Part shown: positions 35,271 through 43,367 of the stretch, one piece after another
Numbering within the stretch: the stretch's first letter is position 1
Layout of the letters: the number at the start of each line of letters is the position of its first letter
Source: Gellertiella hungarica
GTDB taxonomy: Bacteria; Pseudomonadota; Alphaproteobacteria; Rhizobiales; Rhizobiaceae
Reading direction: 5' to 3'
NCBI RefSeq assembly: GCF_014197145.1
Contig: NZ_JACIEZ010000004.1
Location: 310,001 to 374,000, forward strand
Length of the DNA: 64,000 bases
Translations under genes and position numbers: made by a program
Notes under the pieces: generated by a model
The model's database searches: none
Told to the model about the DNA's origin: nothing
Seen by the model: the letters and a program-made list of their open reading frames with translations, nothing else

Positions 35271-35486
35271 TCAGTTGCTGCCGATGCTGACGATGGATTT
35301 CGGGCCCGACTTGCTTTCGATCCGGCCCCTGAGGTTGGCGACGTCGCGGCTCGTCGTGTCCCAGTCGGCATCGAACGTCCAGGTGTCGTCCTTGCATTCT
35401 GCATTCTTGGCCGGAACGGCCTGCAATCCGGCCGTGATCTTGCCGATCGCGACATCATCCCCGAAAATGACCCAGAACGAATTCAT
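35271..35486 (-). CDS. Unrecognised 71-residue protein, first gene of the module
   Basis: The ATG 35486 follows GGGGGCGAAC. The product begins MNSFWVIFGDDVAIGKITAG and ends PKSIVSIGSN, is soluble and matches no family I know. It precedes the 466-residue gene by 93 bases on the same strand; an AT-rich region at 35505-35600 with TAAAATATCC and TTATCCTAGAG probably holds the promoter. The small size, upstream position and separate partial terminator suggest a partner made in excess. Confidence 0.6.
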   Translation of the reverse strand: MNSFWVIFGDDVAIGKITAGLQAVPAKNAECKDDTWTFDADWDTTSRDVANLRGRIESKSGPKSIVSIGSN

Positions 35487-35680
35487 GTTCGCCCCCGAAC
35501 GCAATTAAAACGATAAAATATCCATGTGGACAATTTATCCTAGAGTAGCACCCCCGGGAAAATTGTAAACATGTAATTTAGGACTGACTTTATGATTTTC
35601 CGCGCAGGGCGGATCCCGCTGACCCGAAACTCACTGCGTCCCGGCAGCAAAAGGCGGTCCGAAATGCACCGGCGGTCGGG

Positions 35681-36316
35681 TCAGTCCGCGGCCGCCAGCA
35701 TGGGCCGGAAGAGGTCGATGCACCGGTCGACACGATGGCGGACCTCCTCGTCGGAAAGGTCCTGTGGTGCCTCCAGCCCCAGTGCGGCGCGGCGCAGGGG
35801 CTCGCCGATCAGCCAGGCGAGCATGGCGCGCGCCACCGGTTCCAGCCGGGCGGGATCCGTCCCTCTTTTCGCCCGCAGGCAGTCGATCAGCGACCGGACG
35901 CCCCGCTCGATCCCATTCTCGTTGTAGGGAAGGGCGAGTTCAGCCCGCGCGACAGGATCCTCCACGATGATCCTGAAGAGTGAAACGGCATCCCCGGACA
36001 AGGCAACCCGGTGGATCCGCGCCAGCAGAACCGGAAGAGCCTGTCCGTCCGGCCCGCTTTCGAGCGGCTGCGGCGCAAAGCTGTCTGTCCAGGAGGATAC
36101 GATCAATCCCACGAGTTCGTCCCGGTTGGAGACGAAGGAATAGACGGTTTTCTTGGCCATGGCGCCTGCCTTGGCCACCGCATCGATGGAAAAGCGGGCG
36201 TAGCCGCCCTTCAGCAGCACGTCGGTGGCTGCCGCGATCAGGTGCTTTTTCTGCGCCACCCGGTCCTGTGCAGGCCGCCCGCGCTTCCGTTCTTCCAACC
36301 GGCCTCTCCTTGACAC
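35681..36316 (-). CDS. TetR-family regulator, divergent from the phloretin-hydrolase-like gene
   Basis: The 211-residue protein has an N-terminal TetR helix-turn-helix (LIAAATDVLLKGGYARFSID then AVAKAGAMAKKTVYSFVSNR) and a helical ligand domain. It is transcribed away from the PhlG-like gene, and a perfect 29-bp palindrome lies in the 73-base gap, so it most likely represses both genes and responds to the hydrolase substrate or a related aromatic. Confidence 0.88.
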   Translation of the reverse strand: MSRRGRLEERKRGRPAQDRVAQKKHLIAAATDVLLKGGYARFSIDAVAKAGAMAKKTVYSFVSNRDELVGLIVSSWTDSFAPQPLESGPDGQALPVLLARIHRVALSGDAVSLFRIIVEDPVARAELALPYNENGIERGVRSLIDCLRAKRGTDPARLEPVARAMLAWLIGEPLRRAALGLEAPQDLSDEEVRHRVDRCIDLFRPMLAAAD

Positions 36317-36342
36317 ATCCGCCCCAGGCCATTAGCACATGC

Positions 36343-36371
36343 ATTTAGGAAACGATAGTCGTTTCCTAAAT
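36343..36371. promoter_or_regulatory. TetR operator: 29-bp perfect palindrome
   Basis: ATTTAGGAAACGA-TAG-TCGTTTCCTAAAT has 13-bp perfect arms and a 3-base centre. It lies 27 bases upstream of the TetR start and 18 bases upstream of the hydrolase ATG, where it would block both promoters. Confidence 0.8.
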
Positions 36372-36389
36372 AGCAAGGAGCAGAGAAGC

Positions 36390-37073
36390 ATGGAAACCGA
36401 TCTGGAACTGGCCCTGCCGGCCGCATTGCTGCACCCGCAGCCGATCCGGCTGGAGATGGGCATCGAGCGCCTTCCGTCCGGCACGCTGGTGGTTGCCTGC
36501 AGAACCCTGATGCCGGGATGCAGCGGCCTGATGTTCGACTGGTGGTTCAAATACTTCGAGAACGAGGAACACCTTCTCTGGTGGCATCCGAACGATCACA
36601 AGAGCCATTTCGGATGGGACGCGGTCTGGCAGAAGGGCCGGAACTATATCGGCGCGACCATCCGCGCCGCCGAATCCCTGGGGGATGTTCCGCCGGTATC
36701 GGCAACCATCCGCTTTCTGGACCCGCATGCCTGTTTCGGAGATGCGGCACTGGACGATGCCATGGCGCGTGGCGAGGTTTCCGCGGCAGTTTATGCGGGC
36801 ATCGGTTTTGGCGATACCGTCACGCTCGATCCGGATGGCGTTCCGGTAACCGGCCGCATGATGCATGTAACACGCGACACGCCGGACGGAATGGTGCTCC
36901 GCAGCCGCTTTGCCCTCGGCCTTGACGCGGCACGGACGGGGCATGCGGTTTCCGATGAGATTGGCCTCGGCCTCATGAGGCACTGCCACCAGGAATTCAG
37001 CTACCTGGCAAGGGCGCTCCCCTCCCTCTACCATGGCGACCGTTCCAATCCCCGGCCACGCGATACCTGGTAG
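36390..37073 (+). CDS. DAPG hydrolase/phloretin hydrolase (PhlG) domain protein
   Basis: The 227-residue protein starts at the ATG behind AAGGAGCAGAG. It shows the PhlG-domain zinc-site pattern: MFDWWFKYFENEEHLLWWHP then NDHKSHFGW, an internal FLDPHACF, and GLMRHCHQEFSYLARALPSL near the C-terminus, with His and Glu ligands. The family cleaves carbon-carbon bonds of acylated phloroglucinols (2,4-diacetylphloroglucinol or phloretin). At 227 residues it is shorter than classical PhlG (about 295), so the substrate may differ. A divergent TetR gene likely controls it. Confidence 0.82.
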   Translation: METDLELALPAALLHPQPIRLEMGIERLPSGTLVVACRTLMPGCSGLMFDWWFKYFENEEHLLWWHPNDHKSHFGWDAVWQKGRNYIGATIRAAESLGDVPPVSATIRFLDPHACFGDAALDDAMARGEVSAAVYAGIGFGDTVTLDPDGVPVTGRMMHVTRDTPDGMVLRSRFALGLDAARTGHAVSDEIGLGLMRHCHQEFSYLARALPSLYHGDRSNPRPRDTW

Positions 37074-37141
37074 GAGGAAATCGCCGCGCCTGCATCTGCC
37101 CATGCATGCGCCTTCACGCTCGCAACGGCCCGGGGTCGCGA

Positions 37142-37795
37142 TCAGCGGGCCCTGATGCGACCTTCAATGCCTTCGAGTATGATGCCGAGGCCGAAGCTGA
37201 AGCTGGCGTCAAAGTCCCATTCGGGCGGAGGATCGCGCCTGTCGACAGGCCCATGGCCCCGCCCGGAAATCCTTTCCCGCCTCACCTTTTCCGTGGGAGC
37301 CAGCGCCGGGGTCGGATGGGATTGGAAGGCCGCCTGGCTTAGCGTATACCCGGTCAGCAGGAAGAAGGTGCGAACACTGTCCAGTTCGCTCATCCCCTGC
37401 GCCTGCAGCGCCTTCTTCGTCACGTCCATGGGAGCGTAGGCAGCCTCCGGTACAACCCCGTCGAGCTTGAGGAGGTCAGGAAGGCCAGGGTGTCGCAGGC
37501 ACAGATGGCGCAACGCGCCGAAGCAGTAGCGGAGCTGCTCGCGCCAGTCCCCATGTCCACCGTCGAACTGCGTGCTCCTGATCAGCCGCTCGCCAACCGC
37601 CGCTATGAGATCGCGCTTGCTGCTGAAGTGATTGTAGAGCGCCATGGGCGTGACCCCGACGGCATCGGCAAGGGCCCTGATGCTCAAAGCGCCCGCGCCG
37701 TCGCGGTCGATCAGTCCGATGGCGGCATCGACCAGATTGTCACGAGAGAGATCCGGGCGCCGCGGGTTGTTCCCGGTCGTTGTCGTACGATCCAT
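37142..37795 (-). CDS. TetR-family regulator, cotranscribed with a DUF1772-like membrane protein
   Basis: The 217-residue protein has a TetR DNA-binding domain (LVDAAIGLIDRDGAGALSIR then ALADAVGVTPMALYNHFSSK) and a C-terminal region of the TetR_C type. It starts 7 bases after the DUF1772-like stop, so the two form an operon. A perfect dyad upstream of the first gene suggests autorepression. Confidence 0.87.
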   Translation of the reverse strand: MDRTTTTGNNPRRPDLSRDNLVDAAIGLIDRDGAGALSIRALADAVGVTPMALYNHFSSKRDLIAAVGERLIRSTQFDGGHGDWREQLRYCFGALRHLCLRHPGLPDLLKLDGVVPEAAYAPMDVTKKALQAQGMSELDSVRTFFLLTGYTLSQAAFQSHPTPALAPTEKVRRERISGRGHGPVDRRDPPPEWDFDASFSFGLGIILEGIEGRIRAR

Positions 37796-37802
37796 GCCGG
37801 TC

Positions 37803-38282
37803 CTACCTGGTCACCGTGAAGGTCAGGGCGAGAAAGCTCAGCATTGCGAAACCGGCGCGGGCCACATGAGACCACTCCCACACATTCCGCATCTGCCGCC
37901 AATCCCCCTCCGGTGCCGAAAACAGCCCGAAAAACAGGGCGGATGCGCCACCGAGCTCGGTTTGCCCCAGCCAGGCCGCGTTGACCGGATGCGTCACGAG
38001 CCAGTAGGTCGCGTGGCATGCGAGGAGCAAACCCAAGGCAGCGGCGACCGGCCAGAAATGCGCGGGAGGCGCCAGATAGAGCAGGATGGCCAGGACGAGC
38101 ATGCCGCCGACCTCTCCGACAAGCCCCCCGATGGTGAAGCCCGGGTAATAGATGGCCTGAACGGCGCGATAGCTCGGTTCGTCGAGGCGCAACTTGCCCG
38201 GAAACTCGAGCGCATGGGCGAGCGAGAGGCCAAAAGTGACCGCGAGAAGCAGCAGGGCGACCATGCATAGCAAATGGAACAT
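37803..38282 (-). CDS. Small four-helix membrane protein, DUF1772-like
   Basis: The 159-residue protein has four hydrophobic segments, the first at LLCMVALLLLAVTFGLSLAH. The motif THPVNAAW followed later by RNVWEWSHVARAGFAML resembles the DUF1772 (anthrone oxygenase-like) pattern, but I hold this assignment loosely. It is the first gene of an operon with a TetR regulator and has a palindromic operator 30 bases upstream. Confidence 0.65.
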   Translation of the reverse strand: MFHLLCMVALLLLAVTFGLSLAHALEFPGKLRLDEPSYRAVQAIYYPGFTIGGLVGEVGGMLVLAILLYLAPPAHFWPVAAALGLLLACHATYWLVTHPVNAAWLGQTELGGASALFFGLFSAPEGDWRQMRNVWEWSHVARAGFAMLSFLALTFTVTR

Positions 38283-38311
38283 GAGCGGCGCACTCCCGAT
38301 ATAGCTGTTAT

Positions 38312-38326
38312 ATATACAGTGTATAT
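38312..38326 (-). promoter_or_regulatory. Candidate TetR operator upstream of the DUF1772-like gene
   Basis: ATATACA-G-TGTATAT is a perfect 7-1-7 palindrome in an AT-rich promoter patch, 30 bases upstream of the ATG at 38282. Confidence 0.7.
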
Positions 38327-38486
38327 CTATTCGGCATTTCGCGCAACGCGAAAGCTTGCCGGTCCGGCAGGCTGCCGATCGGGTTCATCCGCAGGGTTCA
38401 GATATCTGTCTGCGAGGCCACCCCGTCCGATGCCGGCCTCTCCGCTTACGGCACCATCGCCCGCCGGACATCACGCCCCGGGGCGT

Positions 38487-39569
38487 TCAATCATCGTCCT
38501 GTTCCCGCTCCCTTTTCGGGGAATGGCCGAACCGCCTGCGGTAGCACTTGGAGAAATGCGAGGCCGAGACGAAACCGCAGGCCTTGCCGATATCGACGAT
38601 CGGCAGATCGGATTTCTGCAGCAGCATCTGCGCCTCCTCCAGCCGAACATGGAGATAGAAGCGCGCCGGCGCCTGTTGCCCCTCGAGTTCGAAAAGCCTC
38701 TCGACCTGCCTGCGGGACATGCCCAGTTGCCGTACCAGCACCGTCAGCGGCAGGGGCTGCACGATATTGGCCTTCATGATGGAAATCGCCGCCGCCAGCC
38801 GGGGATTGCTGATCTTGATCGAGGAGGTGTCCGGCCTGCGCTGCCGGTGACGGGCGGGGCGCACCTGTTCCACCACATGATGATTGCAGAGCTGCGAGGC
38901 GATCTCCGCGCCGAGATCCTGCCGCACCAGGCTCATCGCCAGATCGAGCGTGGCGGTCTGGCCGGCGCAGGTCGTTATGCGGTCGCCGACATCATAAAGA
39001 CGGCAATCCACCTCCACCCTGGGATAGCGGGCGTCGAATTCCGGCAGATACTGCCAGTGCGCGGCACAGCGCGCTCCATTCAGGAAGCCTGTTTCAGCCA
39101 GAAGCAGCGTGCCGCGGCCTGCACCGATGAGCCGCGCGCCGGCGCGGTAGACCTCCTGCAGGTAGCGCTTCACCTTGACCGTGAGGATCTGGCTTGCCGG
39201 ACGGTCTGACGAAAGGAACAGGATATCCGTCCGCTCGAAGGGACGCAGGCCATGCAGTTCCAGCCCGATATCCGTGCCGCATTCGAGGCTGATGCCCGCA
39301 TCCGATTCCACGTGGCGGTCCTGAACCGAGACGAAACGCCAGCGGTAGACCTGGCGCTGCGCGAGGCGGTTGGCGTGTTCGAAGGCCTCTATGGCGGCGG
39401 AGACGGAGAAAAGGCAGAAGCCGGGAATGAGAAGGAAGGTAACGGCAACACCGGCCTGACCGGCGAGAACGGGGGGTTCGGCCGGCCTGGGGGTGGCGCT
39501 CTTTTCCTCAAGGCACAACCCGGCTCCCCTGCCGCGGAATTCAGAATGGCTGATAGCTGCGACTGTCAT
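38487..39569 (-). CDS. GlxA/GbdR-type AraC-family regulator (DJ-1/PfpI plus AraC HTH)
   Basis: The ATG 39569, behind GAGGACCGCC, gives 360 residues. The N-terminal half is a DJ-1/PfpI glutamine-amidotransferase-like sensor domain (AVTFLLIPGFCLFSVSAAIE, LIGAGRGTLLLAETGFLNG) and the C-terminal 100 residues are an AraC double helix-turn-helix (PLTVLVRQLGMSRRQVERLF and GFVSASHFSKCYRRRFGHSP). Relatives such as GbdR respond to glycine betaine and dimethylglycine. It follows tdm on the same strand, so it may sense a methylated amine and activate this region. Confidence 0.88.
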   Translation of the reverse strand: MTVAAISHSEFRGRGAGLCLEEKSATPRPAEPPVLAGQAGVAVTFLLIPGFCLFSVSAAIEAFEHANRLAQRQVYRWRFVSVQDRHVESDAGISLECGTDIGLELHGLRPFERTDILFLSSDRPASQILTVKVKRYLQEVYRAGARLIGAGRGTLLLAETGFLNGARCAAHWQYLPEFDARYPRVEVDCRLYDVGDRITTCAGQTATLDLAMSLVRQDLGAEIASQLCNHHVVEQVRPARHRQRRPDTSSIKISNPRLAAAISIMKANIVQPLPLTVLVRQLGMSRRQVERLFELEGQQAPARFYLHVRLEEAQMLLQKSDLPIVDIGKACGFVSASHFSKCYRRRFGHSPKREREQDDD

Positions 39570-39813
39570 GGCGGTCCTCATCCATCCGAAGCCCGCCGGC
39601 CCTGAGGCGCGGAAGGGCTCACACCAAATTCTCTCAGGCACCCCGGGCACCACGCATCGGACGCCTCACCGTCAACTGGCGGGTCCGGCGCGCAAATGCA
39701 GGAAGGGATCGGAAGGCCCGGTTCGGTTTCGCTCGGGTCGTCGAGGCGCTGCCCCCCTGCCGGGAAACGCAAGCTCAAGCCCGATCCACCGATCCCCGGC
39801 GCCCCGCCTTTCC

Positions 39814-42192
39814 TCAGCTTTGCGGCCGGGTCTTCTTCGGGTCGTAGTGGGAAAGCGGCACGATGCGTGCGGGAAGGCGCTTCTGCTGTCCATCGAGCTT
39901 GCCCACCTCCAGTGCCGTTCCCGTTTCCGCATGGGCGACATCGACACGGGCGAGTGCGATGTTCTTGCCGAGGAGGGGCGAGCGGACGGAGGAGGTCACT
40001 TCGCCCACCTGCGCCCGTCCCACATGGAGGCTGTCGCCATGGCCCACGTCGACGCTGGACTCGATCTCGAGGCCGACAAACCTGCGGACCGGGTGTTCCT
40101 TGCGGCGGATGAGGGCCTCCCGGCCGATGAAATCATCCGTCTTCGTCTTGAGCGGCACGGTGAAGCCGATGCCCGCCTCGAAGGGATCGGTCTGATCGGA
40201 AAAATCATAGCCGGCGAAGATCAGCCCAGCCTCGATGCGCACCATGTCCAGCGCCGCAAGCCCCATGGGCTTCAGCCCCAGATCGCCGCCATGGGTCCAG
40301 ACCGCGTCATAGACGGCAGTGCCGTCCTTGGGATGGCAGAAGATTTCGAAGCCGAGTTCGCCCGTGTAGCCGGTACGCGACACCACGACCGGGGCCCCGT
40401 CGGGGCCGCCGATGCGGCCGATGGTGAAGCGGAACCAGCCCAGCTCGTCGATGGACGGCTGGTGCGGCGCGGTCCAGATCATCCGTCTCATGATCTCGCG
40501 CGAATTCGGCCCCTGGACCGCGAGATTGTGCAGCTGGTCGGTGGAGGAGCGGACCATCACGTTGAGGCCGAGCTTTTCCGCCTGCTCGCGCATCCAGATT
40601 CCGCCGTAATCGTCACCGCCGATCCAGCGGAACTGGTCGCGGCCGAGGCGGAACAGGGTCCCGTCGTCGATCATGCCGCCGTGCTCGTAGCACATGGCGG
40701 AATAGACCACCTGTCCCTGTGAAAGCTTCTTCACGTCGCGGGTCAGCACCCACTGCATCAGCGCTTCCGCATCGGGGCCGGTCACCTCCCACTTGCGCAG
40801 CGGCGAGAGATCGAGCACCACCGCCTTCTCGCGGCAGGCCCAGTATTCCTCGATCGCACCATGGGCCGAATAGACCTGCGGCAGCCAGTATCCCTTGTAT
40901 TCCACATGGTGCCGGGTCTTTTCCGCGATACGCTCGTGGAAGGCGGTTTCCTTGGTCATTTTCGGCTCCGAGGCGGGCGTGGGGCGATAGGCGACCGAGC
41001 GGGAGAATTTCTCCTGCCCGGAATAGGTCCGGACATGGATATCGCTGAGATACCAGCCATTGGCCGGCGAGGTATCGTCAGGACAGGCCGAATTGACACA
41101 GACGATGTCCGTCAGCGCCCGGAAGAGAACGTAATCCCCGGGCCGGCTCCAGGGCTCGTCGCTGACAAGCACCCCATGGGCGTCGATATTGGTGTTGAAG
41201 AAGAGGTTGACCGCCATCCAGCCCGGCCGCGGATCGACCCCGTGGTCCTTGAGCGCCCGGTTGAAATTGTCGGAGCAGTTCGCATGGCCGGGATAGCCGA
41301 TGTCGTCGTAGTATTTCGAGGCGCAGGCCATGGCGAAGGCATCGTGCCGCCCGACGGTATCCTGCACCACCTCCACGAGGGGCACCCAGTCCTGATCGTA
41401 ATACTTGGAGTGGAGGCCGGGCATGGAATAGGCGTGGCCCATCAGGGTCCGGCTCGTGGTCACATCGAGCGCATGCTGAATGCCCTTGTCGAGCTTGCGC
41501 GCATCGAAGCACTGGAAATCGGTGCACTGGCGCCCGTCGACATCGATGATCTGGATATAGTCCCCGGCCTTCACGAAATAGCTTTCGGCGGTGGCGGACC
41601 GCACGCGAAGGTCGAGAACCGGATCGGCCAGCGGATCGGGAAGGTCGAACTGACCCACCAGGCGCGGCGAGGCGCGCTTCAGCAGCACGGTGACGGGTGT
41701 CGCCGTATCCTGCGCGTCCGGGGTCATCGGCAGGCCGGGCGCTGCCACCAGCAGCCAGCCATCGTCGAGCGCGGTGAATGCGGCGGAATCACCAGCCCGG
41801 GAATCGGCGCCGAACAGGTGGATTGCGCCTGCTTTCGCAAGATCGATGCCACGGATCTGGAGGCCACGGCGAAGACGGCCGAGCCCCTCGCCCGCCGTTT
41901 CCCCGGCCGCCAGCATGGCTTTCAGGCCCGCCGCCGAGCCGTTGGGCGCCTGGCCGAGGATCGCCGCGTCGATGCGGCCATCGAGCCCTGCGGCGACCAT
42001 CTCCACCGGCTGTCCGCCCTCGTCGTTGAGGATGGTCACACGGTCGCCGGTCTTGATCTGAAGCAGCGACGCACCCCCGCCCTGGACCACATGCCGCTCC
42101 TCGCCGTGATGGCGCGAATAGCTGCGCGGCGTCAGGATTCGGGAAGGGCGGGGTGGTCCCGCGATGACATCTGGATAGGCAAGAGCTACCAT
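39814..42192 (-). CDS. tdm: Trimethylamine N-oxide aldolase/demethylase Tdm (DUF1989 plus GcvT fusion)
   Basis: The 792-residue protein fuses an N-terminal DUF1989 domain (about residues 10-390) to a C-terminal aminomethyltransferase (GcvT) tetrahydrofolate-binding domain (about 410-790). This is the domain order of characterised Tdm. The DUF1989 part has zinc-candidate cysteines in GRQCTDFQCFD (Cys223, Cys228), GHANCSDNFNRAL and CVNSACPDD. The GcvT part shows YKGYWLPQVYSAHGAIEEYW and VSRTGYTGELGFEIFCHP. Tdm converts trimethylamine N-oxide to dimethylamine and formaldehyde, and the GcvT domain can pass the C1 unit to H4F. It lies next to the dmm operon and shares the amine-regulon element at 42216-42234. 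Confidence 0.93.
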   Translation of the reverse strand: MVALAYPDVIAGPPRPSRILTPRSYSRHHGEERHVVQGGGASLLQIKTGDRVTILNDEGGQPVEMVAAGLDGRIDAAILGQAPNGSAAGLKAMLAAGETAGEGLGRLRRGLQIRGIDLAKAGAIHLFGADSRAGDSAAFTALDDGWLLVAAPGLPMTPDAQDTATPVTVLLKRASPRLVGQFDLPDPLADPVLDLRVRSATAESYFVKAGDYIQIIDVDGRQCTDFQCFDARKLDKGIQHALDVTTSRTLMGHAYSMPGLHSKYYDQDWVPLVEVVQDTVGRHDAFAMACASKYYDDIGYPGHANCSDNFNRALKDHGVDPRPGWMAVNLFFNTNIDAHGVLVSDEPWSRPGDYVLFRALTDIVCVNSACPDDTSPANGWYLSDIHVRTYSGQEKFSRSVAYRPTPASEPKMTKETAFHERIAEKTRHHVEYKGYWLPQVYSAHGAIEEYWACREKAVVLDLSPLRKWEVTGPDAEALMQWVLTRDVKKLSQGQVVYSAMCYEHGGMIDDGTLFRLGRDQFRWIGGDDYGGIWMREQAEKLGLNVMVRSSTDQLHNLAVQGPNSREIMRRMIWTAPHQPSIDELGWFRFTIGRIGGPDGAPVVVSRTGYTGELGFEIFCHPKDGTAVYDAVWTHGGDLGLKPMGLAALDMVRIEAGLIFAGYDFSDQTDPFEAGIGFTVPLKTKTDDFIGREALIRRKEHPVRRFVGLEIESSVDVGHGDSLHVGRAQVGEVTSSVRSPLLGKNIALARVDVAHAETGTALEVGKLDGQQKRLPARIVPLSHYDPKKTRPQS

Positions 42193-42215
42193 GTTCGCCT
42201 CGCTTCATAGCCGGA

Positions 42216-42234
42216 TTTTTATCACAAGGAAAAC
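42216..42234 (-). promoter_or_regulatory. Amine-regulon element upstream of tdm
   Basis: On the minus strand the site reads GTTTTCCTTGTGATAAAAA, matching the shared TTTTCCT-N3-G-N2-AAA pattern found before tmm and the XRE regulator. It is 24 bases upstream of the tdm ATG. Confidence 0.4.
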
Positions 42235-42359
42235 TTGTTCATTCTCATTAAATACCGACTCCCCTGCCGGAGACAAGCGGCAAATGCGATGGAAGCACGA
42301 ATTTGCGCCTCCACGAAGGCATCTCCCCTTGAATTCAAACAGAAATTTTCGCTATCGCG

Positions 42360-43367
42360 CTATTGCGCGTCGTCCGGGCGGGGACCGAGGCCATTGCGAA
42401 GGCTCTGGGTAAGGCCCCGCTCTGTCTTGGGGCTGACGCCGAAGGCCGCCTGGTAGTGGTGCACCATGCGGCTGACCGTGGGATAGCCGACGGAGGCGGC
42501 GATCTCGGCGATGGGATCGTTGGTATAGAGAACCCTCTGCCGCGCCTTTGCGAGCCGCAGCCGATGATAGTAGCGCAAGGGGCTCTGCCCCGTTTCCTGC
42601 TTGAACTGGCGATCGAAGTGGCGCCCGGAAAGACCGACGGCAGCAGCGATGTCGGGAATGCGCAGCGGATCCTCGATATGGCTTTCGAACAGACGGATCG
42701 CCTCGCGGATCTTGCCCGTCAGGCTGTCTTCCGTGGCGCCGAGGCGGGCGACGGGGACCTTTTGCGAGGCATCCGCATCGCGCACGAAGGGATGCTGGAA
42801 CCAGCAGGCCACCTCGGTCATGCAGTCGCGCCCGAGGCGCTGCTCGATGAGCTTCAGCATGAGGTCGAAGACCGCTCCCGCGCCCGAGACGGTGTTGCGC
42901 CGCCGCTCCTGCACGATCACGGACTGGGAGGCGGCGACATCCGGGAATTCCGCGCGGAAGGCCGCCTCATAGCACCAGTGCACCGAGCAGGTGCGGTCGT
43001 CCATGAGACCGGAGCGCGCAAGCGGAAAGATGCCGCCCGAAAAGGCGCCGATGGTGATGCCGGTCCGGTCGAGCCAGCGCAGCCGGGCGCGCCCCCGGCG
43101 CGGATCGGAAAACTCCGCCGTGGGAGGAGACACGAGATAGAGATGGTCCAGACCGTCCGCGTCCTGAAAGATCATGTCCGGCTTGAAGCCGAGTTCGGCC
43201 GAACAGCGCACGGGCTCATCCGTCTCCGCCAGCAGCCGCCAGACAAAGGCCCGTTGCCCGGAAATTTCGTTGGCCGCCCGAAGGGGTTCGATGGCCGAGG
43301 TAAGGCAGGCCATCGGGAAACCCGGAAACATCAGGAATCCGAGACGGAGCGGACCTTCGGCTTGCAT
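42360..43367 (-). CDS. GlxA/GbdR-type AraC-family regulator in the dmm operon
   Basis: The 335-residue protein starts at an ATG sharing its A with the preceding stop (TGATG at 43369-43365), so it is translationally coupled to the N-demethylase gene. It has a DJ-1/PfpI sensor half (RLGFLMFPGFPMACLTSAIE, TIGAFSGGIFPLARSGLM) and an AraC C-terminus (RIPDIAAAVGLSGRHFDRQF, ASVGYPTVSRMVHHYQAAFG). Of the GbdR/CdhR type; likely the pathway-specific regulator for dimethylamine oxidation. Confidence 0.9.
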   Translation of the reverse strand: MQAEGPLRLGFLMFPGFPMACLTSAIEPLRAANEISGQRAFVWRLLAETDEPVRCSAELGFKPDMIFQDADGLDHLYLVSPPTAEFSDPRRGRARLRWLDRTGITIGAFSGGIFPLARSGLMDDRTCSVHWCYEAAFRAEFPDVAASQSVIVQERRRNTVSGAGAVFDLMLKLIEQRLGRDCMTEVACWFQHPFVRDADASQKVPVARLGATEDSLTGKIREAIRLFESHIEDPLRIPDIAAAVGLSGRHFDRQFKQETGQSPLRYYHRLRLAKARQRVLYTNDPIAEIAASVGYPTVSRMVHHYQAAFGVSPKTERGLTQSLRNGLGPRPDDAQ

